Assembly (NCBI RefSeq): GCF_003340495.1 | Contig: NZ_QASA01000001.1 | Coordinates: 4,960,001-5,024,000 of the forward strand | DNA length: 64,000 nt | Direction: 5' to 3' | From: Adhaeribacter pallidiroseus | GTDB lineage: Bacteria > Bacteroidota > Bacteroidia > Cytophagales > Hymenobacteraceae | Shown here: piece after piece, positions 1-8,451 of the stretch | Position numbering within the stretch: position 1 is the first letter of the stretch | Layout of the letters: every line of letters starts with the position of its first letter | Made by a program: the position numbers and the translations under genes | Notes under the pieces: model-generated | Told to the model about the DNA's origin: nothing | Databases searched by the model: none | Seen by the model: the letters and a program-made list of their open reading frames with translations, nothing else

Positions 1-1436
1 CCAAAGAAGTAGGTTTGCGCAAAGTGCTGGGTTCTTACCGGAGCAGCTTAATCAAACAATTCTTAACCGAATCGCTGTTATACAGCGTTATCTCCTTTGG
101 GGTAGGACTGTTCCTGGCCTGGCTCTTACTGCCTTACTTTAATCAACTCGCCGCTAAAACGTTAGTTATTCCGTGGCGGGCTTGGTGGTTACTACCCACT
201 TTACTAGCCGCTGCTTCTATTATTGGAGTAGTAGCAGGGGTGTATCCAGCTTTTTACTTGTCGGCTTTTCAACCAGTGAGCGTGTTAAAAGGGGCTGTTA
301 GCCGCGGCAGCAAAAGCTCCGGCACCCGCAGTTTTTTGGTAGTTTTTCAATTTACTACTTCCATCGTTCTGATAGTCGGCACTTTTATTATTTACCGGCA
401 AATGAACTACATCCTGCACAAGGAAATCGGTTTTGAGAAAGACCAGGTAATCTTATTGCAAGGAACTAATACTTTAGGTAAAAAGGTAAAAACTTTAAAA
501 ACAGAACTCTTGCGTTTACCCGAAGTGAAAAATGTCAGCATCAGCGATTACTTGCCTATTTCGGGTACCAACCGCAACGGTAATCCTTTTTGGGAAGAAG
601 GAAAAACGGTGGTAGAAAAAGCAGTAGATGGCCAATTATGGGTAGTTGACCAGGAGTACGTGAAAACCTTAGGCATGAAAATGACCGTGGGTCGAGACTT
701 TTCCCAGGATCTGGCTTCCGATTCTCAGGCAGTAGTTGTGAACCAGGCGCTGGTGCAGAAATTTAATTTTGCGCAGCCCATTGGCCAGCGCATTACCAAC
801 GGTGGCCAAACCTGGACGATAATCGGGGTAGTTGAAGACTTTCATTATGAAACTTTCAAACGAGAAATAGAACCAATTTGCCTGACCTTGGGCAATAGTC
901 CGTCGGTTGTGGCAGTTAAAGTAAATACCCCCCAAATGGCCAAGCTGGTGCAGGACCTAACTACTGTTTGGAAAAGAGTAGCGCCGCATCAACCTATCCG
1001 CTTTAGCTTCCTCGACGAGTCGTATGCCCGCATGTACGAAGAGGTGGAACGCATGGGCCAGATATTTAGCAGTTTCGCGGTACTGGCTATTATTGTGGCT
1101 TGTTTGGGTTTATTTGCTTTGTCGGCGTATATGGTGGAGCAACGCAGCAAAGAAATCAGTATTCGGTTGGTACTGGGGGCCTCTACGTTTCATATTTTCC
1201 GGTTGCTTACCCAGAATTTTTTAAAATTAGTATTAACGGCCCTGATTATTGCGGTGCCCATTGCCTGGTACGGCATGCAAACCTGGCTGCAAGATTACGA
1301 GTACCGCGTTGCGATTACCTGGGATGTATTTATAGTGGCCGGCATACTGACCGTTTGCATTGCGGTACTTACCATTAGTTACCAGACTTTTCGGGCGGCG
1401 TTTACTAAGCCGGTGAAAGCTTTGCGGAATGAGTGA
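1..1436 (+). CDS. FtsX/MacB-type ABC transporter permease, 5' end outside window
   Basis: The reading frame is open from the first bases (frame starts at base 3 with KEVGLRKVLG), so the gene begins before the window. What remains is the end of a first FtsX domain, a membrane segment following RSFLVVFQFTTS, a MacB-like periplasmic region and a second FtsX domain with the family signature QRSKEISIRLVLGAS near the C-terminus, ending in PVKALRNE. Family knowledge: these inner-membrane permeases work with a separate ATPase in export or mechanotransmission. No ATPase gene is visible. It is the first of a run of paralogues on the same strand. The second signature has RLVLG where the paralogues have RKVLG. 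Confidence 0.93.
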   Translation, partial: KEVGLRKVLGSYRSSLIKQFLTESLLYSVISFGVGLFLAWLLLPYFNQLAAKTLVIPWRAWWLLPTLLAAASIIGVVAGVYPAFYLSAFQPVSVLKGAVSRGSKSSGTRSFLVVFQFTTSIVLIVGTFIIYRQMNYILHKEIGFEKDQVILLQGTNTLGKKVKTLKTELLRLPEVKNVSISDYLPISGTNRNGNPFWEEGKTVVEKAVDGQLWVVDQEYVKTLGMKMTVGRDFSQDLASDSQAVVVNQALVQKFNFAQPIGQRITNGGQTWTIIGVVEDFHYETFKREIEPICLTLGNSPSVVAVKVNTPQMAKLVQDLTTVWKRVAPHQPIRFSFLDESYARMYEEVERMGQIFSSFAVLAIIVACLGLFALSAYMVEQRSKEISIRLVLGASTFHIFRLLTQNFLKLVLTALIIAVPIAWYGMQTWLQDYEYRVAITWDVFIVAGILTVCIAVLTISYQTFRAAFTKPVKALRNE

Positions 1437-1441
1437 TCTCC

Positions 1442-1482
1442 GAACCCTGGTTTACGCGATTATTGAATTATCGCAATTCGTT
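1442..1482. repeat. Half copy of GATT-rich palindromic intergenic repeat
   Basis: The stretch after the permease stop begins GAACCCTGG and then repeats ATT-containing words at 8-9 base spacing (GCGATT, TGAATT, GCAATT). The same arrangement recurs at about 15517-15652, 18133-18329, 38347-38447 and 39664-39710. It lies between two convergent genes. Only one arm is visible here. Confidence 0.4.
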
Positions 1483-1540
1483 TATTTTTTAAATTATTCA
1501 TCTTGTAAAATTAGTTTCTAAGCCTGAATTTCAATGATGG

Positions 1541-3042
1541 TCATCTATGGTCATCTTCCCTATTCTTTATTAACGATAAGGTATAATTTAATTGGCGGTC
1601 ATTGTTATGTAGCAAGTCGGCGGGAATGGTTAGTACTTCGTGATCCGGAATAACGCCGCAGTCGGTTCGGGGCCTAGTGGGTGCTTGCCAGACGAGCGGA
1701 ATATCTATTTCCAGGTGCGAATACGGTAAATGCAAAAAGAAAAACTGACTACCGTTTAAACCTTGTTTGGTGCCGCCGGTCTTCTCGCCGATTAAAGTGG
1801 CTGCTTGCGTGGTTTGCAGCAAATCGGCCATGGTAAAGGTAGTAGAACTATTTTTGGCATCAATTAACACGTACACTTTACCGGTAAAGGCCTTCGGTTT
1901 TGGTTCGATGCTGCTGCAATTGGCCGCTTTGGGTTTGTACAAGTTATCGGCAAATGATACGTACTGCAAAGAATCTTTCGGTTTTTTAAAATCCTCGTTC
2001 CAGGTTTGCAGGTAAGGCAAAAGCGGATTAGGCACGCGCAGGTACCGGTAAATTTTCTGCTCCGGGTTAGCGCAGCCAAAAGGTTGCCGGATCAGGTAAG
2101 ACAGTAATTCGTTCCGGGTATCATCATCGCCGCCTTCATTGCCCCGCACATCAATAATCAGGTTTTTCGCGGAGGAGTTTTGCAACTCCGTAAACAGGCT
2201 ATCCAGGTATTTTTATAATCTTTTTTCCACGACCAGGTAACAAAATTTCCGATTTTAAAATAGGCAATGGAGGAGTCTAAAAATTTAAATTGCCAGCTTT
2301 TTTCCCCTGCCGGAAGTGCCCCGTACCGGGCTACGTAAGTGGCGTGCCGTTCTTTTTTAGTGAGGGCTTTGATGGTCGCTTTTTTACGTTTTTTATTCGG
2401 CTTAATTACTTCCACCGTAAAAGTTGCGGCATTAAAGCTTTCCGGAAAGAACAAAGGGAAAAAGACATCAAACAAGGTGTAGGCGCTGCTATCCACATCC
2501 GGGGGCAATACATTCAGGTTATTTAGTTTTTTATTTAAAGTATTATTACCGTCGGCCCGGCTCACCGTTAATAAACTATCCATGATTCTCTTGGTAGTAA
2601 TTCCGTTAATAGCCGTGATTTCGTCGCCGGGTTGGATGATTTTATCAGCGGCAAGATTAGCAGCCACAATTAATTTTCTTTCGATTACCTGAAATAACAA
2701 GGGAAAAACAGTTTCGGAAAAGATTGCTTTTTTAGCGGCACTTTGCTGATTCCAGGGGTTAAGATACGTATGCCCGCATTTTAGGTTTGAGGCTAATTGC
2801 GATAGCAAAATAAAATATTGTTTGTCCGTCGCAGTCATGGCTTGTCGCGCTAATTTTTCAAAATCCTGCTCTAACTGGGCTTTTGTATGGTACCGGTATA
2901 ATCCCGGGTGCAATTGCTGAAAAGCCGTGCGGATAATGGTCACCTCTTCCAATCTTTGTTGTTTTAACAAGTTGTTGCTACTACTTTGGGCCAGTACGAA
3001 AAAGTGACAGGAAATAAAAAGTAAAATTAAGAGAAGTCGCAT
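1541..3042 (-). pseudogene. S41-family (C-terminal processing) peptidase, frameshifted
   Basis: Two overlapping frames together make one S41/TSPc-like secreted protein. The upstream part (2158-3042) has a signal peptide (MRLLLILLFISCHFFVLAQ) and the N-terminal and PDZ-like region. The downstream part (1541-2185) has the conserved core LIIDVRGNEGG, a serine-containing DAKNSSTTF segment and GEKTGGTKQG. The frames separate at a run of five A on the coding strand (2210-2214); one more A would give DYKKYLDSLFTELQN and restore the protein. Total length of about 500 residues suits the family. It may be a true frameshift or a homopolymer sequencing error. It is convergent with the truncated permease. 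Confidence 0.85.
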
Positions 3043-3428
3043 TGCTGGTTATAAGTTTCGGGTAATATAACACTGCAGAAGACAAATACAATAACCGCGC
3101 AGGGTTAGTTACTATTAGTTAGTTCGGGAAACTTACAAGAACCAGCTCTTTAAAAATTCTAGCAAAAATCTCTTCTCTGGATAGCTGATGGCAAGAATAC
3201 GCCTCTTTACATTTAGTAAATAAAAAAATATAATTTGCCGCTCCAGCACTACCTATACCAGCCCATGCCCTGCCTGTTCCGGAACCGGACAAACTATTGT
3301 ATCAAAACCGGACATTTTTAAATTTTAATTGCGCCGACACCTAGTTAAATCCTTAAAAATTAAATAGTTATAATCATGGCATTTTTATTACACGCTAAAT
3401 AGTACCGGTAACCTAAACTGCTTCGGCC
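3043..3428. other. Intergenic region upstream of the permease run
   Basis: No gene is seen. The stretch separates the divergent S41 pseudogene and the permease gene and must hold both promoters. It contains TTGTATCAAAACCGGACA at 3297-3314, which closely resembles a word upstream of the tolC-like gene at 22114-22131. It also has an adjacent TTCCGGAA palindrome near 3278. Confidence 0.4.
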
Positions 3429-5846
3429 ATGCTACTCAATTATTTTAAAATTGCTATCCGGAATTTGTTACGGCACAAGTTGTTTTCGTTCATTAACATC
3501 TTTGGGTTGGCCGTGGGTTTAGCGTGTTGCTTGCTGATTGCCCTGTTTATTCTTCAGGAATTAAGCTACGATCGGTTTCATGCCCATGCGGATCGCATTT
3601 ACCGGGTGGGGCGCTACTTTACCGGTGAAGATGGGATGCCCGGGGTACAATTAGCCAATATTGCCCCACCCTTTGCCCCTTTGCTTAAAAACGATTTTCC
3701 GGCGGTAGAAGAAGTTACCCGCTTGTTGCAGCATAAAGCAGTAATAGCCGTTAATCCGCAGAAATTCTTTACCGAAGAGAATGTATTTTTTGCGGAACCT
3801 TCTTTTTTTAAAATTTTTACCGTGTCGCTCCGCAGCGGTCATGCGCAAACAGCTCTAAGCGAACCAAATACCATTCTGCTCACCGAAAAGCTAGTTACCA
3901 AGTATTTTCCAAAGCAAAACCCTATTGATCAGCTTATCCGCTTAGATAATAAAGTTACGTTAAAAGTTACCGGTGTATTTAAAGACTTTCCGGTAAATTC
4001 TCATTTTCACCCCAATTTCCTGGTTTCGTTTAGCACCCTGCAGGATAGCATTCTTTTTGGCCGGGAAAACCTGGCTAATTTTAGCATAAACCGATTTACC
4101 ACTTACGTGTTGGTTCCCCCCAAATACAACGTAGCTTCTATCAGCGCCCAACTGCCGGCCTTCCTCGACCGGCACATTGAATACCAGAATACCCGTCCTT
4201 CGTCGTACAACAACCTGTTTTTGCAAAAACTTACCGCTATTCATTTACATTCTCACCTCGATACGGAACTGGAAGCGAACGGTGATAGCAAGCAAGTGTA
4301 TTTATTTGGAGTAATTGCGCTGTTTATATTGCTCATTGCCTGCATCAATTTCATGAATTTATCTACAGCCCGCTCGTCGCTGCGTGCGAAAGAAATTGGG
4401 GTGCGTAAAGTAATGGGCGCCAACCAGAGCAAGCTCATTGTGCAGTTTTTAAGCGAGTCGCTGCTGTTTGCAGGTATTGCGGTACTGCTGGCAGCCGTGT
4501 TTACCGATCTGGCTTTGCCGCTGATGAATCACTTGACCGGTAAAGAACTAATTTTTAACCCGGCAAACGGTTGGCTGGCCGGCGGGGTAGTACTGGGGTT
4601 AGCGGTACTGGTTGGTTTGGTAGCTGGTTCATATCCGGCTTTGTATTTATCCTCGTTTCAGCCGGTAAAAGTTTTAAAAGGTAAAATTGTTCATCTCCAT
4701 GGCACCGTATCGCTGCGCAAAGCTTTGGTAGTGCTGCAATTCACTATTTCGGTAGTATTGGTAGTAAGCACGGCGGTGGTGTATAAACAATTAGGCTATC
4801 TGCACACTAAGGCTTTGGGTTTAAATAAAGATTATATTGTTACACTCCCTTACATTCCATCCTTATCCCCGCGTTACCAAGCTTTCCGGAACGAACTCTT
4901 AGCCAATAATGCTGTTACGCAAGTGGCGCGTTCCATCGAAGCGCCTTCCGAGCGTTTATTAAATTCCTGGGGCGAAATGGGCGTTGAATCCGGTGGTACG
5001 TACAAGGAAGCTTCCCAATCGTTTGAATTTTTGGGCATCGACTCTTATTTCGTGCCGACTTATAAAATTAAGGTTGTGGCGGGCCGCAACTTTTCCGAGG
5101 CGTATCCTACGGATAGCACCAAGGCTTTTCTGCTGAACGAATCAGGGGTAAAAGCATTAGGCTTTAAAACGCCGCAGCAAGCCCTAGGAAGTACCCTGGA
5201 TTACGGCGACCGAAGGGCTAAGATTGTAGGCGTATTGCCGGATTTCCACTTCGAATCGATGCACCAGAAAATTAAGCCCATTCTGTTTATGATTCCGCCG
5301 GCTGCTGAATTCCGGCACTTATCGGTGAAATTATCGGGCACCGATTTAAAAGCCGGAATAACTCTACTGGAAAAAACCTGGAAACAGTTCCTACCGGATT
5401 ATCCGTTGGAATACGCTTTTCTGGACCAGACATTTGGCCAGCTCTATGCAGCCGAACAGCGCCAGGGATTATTATTTACCTTATTTGCCGGCATGGCTAT
5501 TTTAATTGCTTGTTTGGGTTTGTTTGGCCTGGCTACGTTTGCCACTGAGCAGCGCACTAAAGAAATCGGCATCCGCAAGGTACTGGGCGCCTCCGTGAGC
5601 AGCATTGTGGCCCTGCTCTCGAAAGATTTTTTAAAATTAGTATTGTTAGCGAACCTGTTAGCCTGGCCCATTGCCTGGCACGGCATGCACCGCTGGCTGC
5701 AGGACTTTGCCTACCGAACCTCTATCTCGTGGTCTACATTTGGGCTGGCTACATTGCTGGCGCTCTTTATTGCGGTGCTCACCATTAGTTTTCAGGCTAT
5801 AAAAGCCGCTATTGCTAACCCGGTGGAGGCGTTGCGGAATGAATAA
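3429..5846 (+). CDS. FtsX/MacB-type ABC transporter permease (paralogue 2)
   Basis: The 805-residue protein has the duplicated architecture of this Bacteroidota family. An N-terminal membrane helix (about 20-42) is followed by a MacB-like periplasmic domain and an FtsX domain with RAKEIGVRKVMGA near residue 320. A new helix begins at LRKALVVLQFTIS (about 428), then come a second periplasmic domain and a second FtsX domain with QRTKEIGIRKVLGA near 707. The C-terminus is PVEALRNE. Membrane location and use of an external ATPase are family knowledge; the substrate is unknown. It is most like the paralogue at 19538 (shared CCLLIAL, APPF and PLLKNDFP motifs), suggesting duplication. A gap of 54 bases separates it from the next permease, so co-transcription is likely. 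Confidence 0.95.
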   Translation: MLLNYFKIAIRNLLRHKLFSFINIFGLAVGLACCLLIALFILQELSYDRFHAHADRIYRVGRYFTGEDGMPGVQLANIAPPFAPLLKNDFPAVEEVTRLLQHKAVIAVNPQKFFTEENVFFAEPSFFKIFTVSLRSGHAQTALSEPNTILLTEKLVTKYFPKQNPIDQLIRLDNKVTLKVTGVFKDFPVNSHFHPNFLVSFSTLQDSILFGRENLANFSINRFTTYVLVPPKYNVASISAQLPAFLDRHIEYQNTRPSSYNNLFLQKLTAIHLHSHLDTELEANGDSKQVYLFGVIALFILLIACINFMNLSTARSSLRAKEIGVRKVMGANQSKLIVQFLSESLLFAGIAVLLAAVFTDLALPLMNHLTGKELIFNPANGWLAGGVVLGLAVLVGLVAGSYPALYLSSFQPVKVLKGKIVHLHGTVSLRKALVVLQFTISVVLVVSTAVVYKQLGYLHTKALGLNKDYIVTLPYIPSLSPRYQAFRNELLANNAVTQVARSIEAPSERLLNSWGEMGVESGGTYKEASQSFEFLGIDSYFVPTYKIKVVAGRNFSEAYPTDSTKAFLLNESGVKALGFKTPQQALGSTLDYGDRRAKIVGVLPDFHFESMHQKIKPILFMIPPAAEFRHLSVKLSGTDLKAGITLLEKTWKQFLPDYPLEYAFLDQTFGQLYAAEQRQGLLFTLFAGMAILIACLGLFGLATFATEQRTKEIGIRKVLGASVSSIVALLSKDFLKLVLLANLLAWPIAWHGMHRWLQDFAYRTSISWSTFGLATLLALFIAVLTISFQAIKAAIANPVEALRNE

Positions 5847-5900
5847 GTTATAATTTAAAAAATACGGTGGTCTATCGACCAGTCCTTATCGACTAAAACT

Positions 5901-8315
5901 ATGTGGCTTAATTACTTTAAAATTGCTTTCCGGAATTTACTGCGGCACAAAGCTTTTTCGCTGCTGAACATTGCCGGTTTATCGGTGGGGGTAGCCGTGG
6001 CTTTGCTGATCTTTTTAATCGTGCGTTTTGAGTTGAGCTTCGATACGTTTCATCAAAAACGCGACCGCACTTACCGCGTGGTAAACGAGTTTACCCACGA
6101 AGCCGGCAAAGATTACCAGGTGGGCGTACCTTTCCCGTTTGTGCCTGCCTTAAAAACCGATTATCCGCAGTTAGAGAAAGTGACTACGGTGTTCGAGGGT
6201 TATAATTCGCAGATTACCATTTTAGATGAGCAAGGAGCAATTGCTGAAAAGTTTAAGGAAGAACTAGGCGTTATGTTCGCCGAACCCGAGTTTTTTCAAA
6301 TTTTTGATTACCCCTGGCTGGCCGGCGATCCGCGGAAATTTTTAGGCGAGCCCAATACCGTAGCGCTCACCCGTTCGATTGCCGAAAAATATTTTGGTTC
6401 GTGGCAAAAAGCTTTAGGTAAATTCATTAAGCTCGATAACAAACAATTGCTGCAGGTAGGCGGCGTTTTACAGGATTTGCCCGATAATACTGATTTTCCT
6501 TTTCGTTTGGTTGTTTCATTTCCCACCCTGCGCCAATTTATTGATGCCGGCGAATTTAGCAACTGGGGCAGTGTCTGGAGCAGCACGCAAAGTTATCTGG
6601 TATTACCCCCCAACACCTCCCAAGCGCAATTTGATCAGTCGTTAATTTCTTTTCTTAAAAAACACAACCCCGACGACCGGAATCATATTTACAAACTGCA
6701 ACCCTTATCGGATCTGCATTTTAATACCCATTATCCCCCCATGACGTACCGCAGCATCAGCAAGCCCACTATTTTGTCGCTGGTGCTGATCGGGGCCTTT
6801 ATTCTGGTGATTGCCTGCATTAATTTCGTGAACCTGGCTACAGCGCAGGCCGTGGGCCGGGCCAAAGAAACCGGCATCCGCAAAGTGCTGGGCAGCAACC
6901 GCGGGCATTTAATCGGGCAATTCCTCGGCGAAACTTTCTTTATTGTACTGCTGGCGGTATTTGTAGCGGTGTTATTAGTAATGGCTGTGCTGCCCCTGGT
7001 GCGTTCCATTTCTAACCTTCCCGAAGATTTTCAGCTGTCCTTTTCTTTAGAAGTAGCCGGCTTTTTAATTCTCCTGATTTTGCTGGTTACAGTGCTTTCG
7101 GGTTTTTACCCGGCGCTAATTTTATCGGGTTTTCAGCCGGTACAGGCTTTAAAAAGCAAAATGACCTTGCAAACCGTAGGTGGCATTTCGTTACGCAAAG
7201 CTTTGGTAGTCATGCAATTTTCTATTTCGCAGGTCCTCATTATTGCTACGCTTATTGCCATTACGCAAATGGATTATGTACGGAGCAAGGATTTAGGTTT
7301 TAACAAAGAAGCGGTATTACTGGTAAGTGTGCCCGAAGACAGTGTCAGTCAGCAGAAACTGCAAATTTTAAAAAACCGGTTTACGGCTTTGCCCGCCGTC
7401 CAGCAGGTAAGCCTGCACTCCGCTGCCCCAGCCGCCGGCAGCAATTCCATGACTAATTTCCGGTTTGGCAAGGCGTCCGAAGATGCAAAATTCCCGGTTA
7501 GCTTAAAAGCCGGCGATGTGGATTATTTCTCTACTTTTCAATTACGGTTAGTGGCCGGCCGCATTTATTTTCCCAGCGATACGGCCCGCGAAGCCGTGGT
7601 AAACGAAAAATTACTCCGGCAGGTTGGCGTAAAGAATGCCCAGGACGCTATTGGCCAGACCATCCGGATTAACGACCGAAATTTTCCGGTAGTAGGCGTG
7701 GTACAAGACTTTCATAATCTATCGCTACGCGACCCGATTGCGCCCATTGCCATCCTGGCCAACAAAAGCAGTTACCGGCAGGTAGCCTTAAAACTAAAAT
7801 CCACGAGCGCCAACATAAAAGAAACCACGCGTACCATTGCGCAGATTTGGAACGAGACCTTTCCGGAGTACGTGTACGAGGCGAATTTCCTCGATGAGCG
7901 TCTGGCCGAATTCTACGAAGGCGAAACCAAACTAGCTGCTTTATTTAAAATTTTTGCCGGTATTGCTATTTTTATTGGCTGCCTGGGCTTGTACGGCCTG
8001 GTATCGTTCGTGGCGGTGCAAAAAACCAAAGAAATCGGCATTCGCAAAGTACTGGGTGCCTCGCTCACCAATATTGTAACCTTACTTTCCAAAGATTTTC
8101 TGAAGCTGGTTTTGCTGGCCAATGTGCTGGCCTGGCCCCTGGCCTGGTGGGTAATGCAACGTTGGCTGCAGGACTTTGAATACCGCATTCCGATTGGCTG
8201 GTGGATGTTTGCCGTGGCCGGTCTGGGAGCTTTAATGATTGCTTTAGTAACCGTAAGCTTTCAGGCGGTTAAAGCGGCTATTGCCAACCCGGTAGAGGCC
8301 CTACGACGGGAATAA
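5901..8315 (+). CDS. FtsX/MacB-type ABC transporter permease (paralogue 3)
   Basis: The 804-residue protein has the same two-halved layout: an N-terminal helix, a periplasmic MacB-like domain, an FtsX domain with RAKETGIRKVLGSN near 319, a central helix at LRKALVVMQFSIS near 430, a second periplasmic domain and a second FtsX domain with KTKEIGIRKVLGAS near 707. It ends PVEALRRE. The first signature has T where paralogues usually have I or V. It lies 54 bases after paralogue 2 and about 136 bases before the likely start of paralogue 4, in one direction, consistent with an operon. No ATP-binding protein accompanies it; the substrate cannot be inferred. Confidence 0.95.
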   Translation: MWLNYFKIAFRNLLRHKAFSLLNIAGLSVGVAVALLIFLIVRFELSFDTFHQKRDRTYRVVNEFTHEAGKDYQVGVPFPFVPALKTDYPQLEKVTTVFEGYNSQITILDEQGAIAEKFKEELGVMFAEPEFFQIFDYPWLAGDPRKFLGEPNTVALTRSIAEKYFGSWQKALGKFIKLDNKQLLQVGGVLQDLPDNTDFPFRLVVSFPTLRQFIDAGEFSNWGSVWSSTQSYLVLPPNTSQAQFDQSLISFLKKHNPDDRNHIYKLQPLSDLHFNTHYPPMTYRSISKPTILSLVLIGAFILVIACINFVNLATAQAVGRAKETGIRKVLGSNRGHLIGQFLGETFFIVLLAVFVAVLLVMAVLPLVRSISNLPEDFQLSFSLEVAGFLILLILLVTVLSGFYPALILSGFQPVQALKSKMTLQTVGGISLRKALVVMQFSISQVLIIATLIAITQMDYVRSKDLGFNKEAVLLVSVPEDSVSQQKLQILKNRFTALPAVQQVSLHSAAPAAGSNSMTNFRFGKASEDAKFPVSLKAGDVDYFSTFQLRLVAGRIYFPSDTAREAVVNEKLLRQVGVKNAQDAIGQTIRINDRNFPVVGVVQDFHNLSLRDPIAPIAILANKSSYRQVALKLKSTSANIKETTRTIAQIWNETFPEYVYEANFLDERLAEFYEGETKLAALFKIFAGIAIFIGCLGLYGLVSFVAVQKTKEIGIRKVLGASLTNIVTLLSKDFLKLVLLANVLAWPLAWWVMQRWLQDFEYRIPIGWWMFAVAGLGALMIALVTVSFQAVKAAIANPVEALRRE

Positions 8316-8451
8316 ATTTAGAACCCGACCGGCTAAACCTGAAAAATGCACCTTGCCAGGCAAAGAGCTAAAACAAAATATCTAATCCATTTACGTGAGG
8401 GTACGATCAGTTCCTGAACCTGATCGCAACGAATCTTTAAAATCTACCGGT

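Noticed and set aside
2205-2220. Programmed ribosomal frameshift in the S41 gene
   Set aside because: There is no slippery heptamer with downstream structure of the usual type, and this family is not known to use frameshifting; indel or sequencing error is simpler.
3375-3392. TGGCATTTTTATTACA, and TGGCATCTTATTGTAT near 22195, resembling sigma-54 -24/-12 promoters
   Set aside because: The spacing and the -12 GC do not fit the consensus in either case, and no sigma-54 activator gene is in the window.
8395-8451. N-terminal extension of permease paralogue 4 from GTG
   Set aside because: The 19 extra residues match no paralogue; the ATG at 8452 aligns with the family start.
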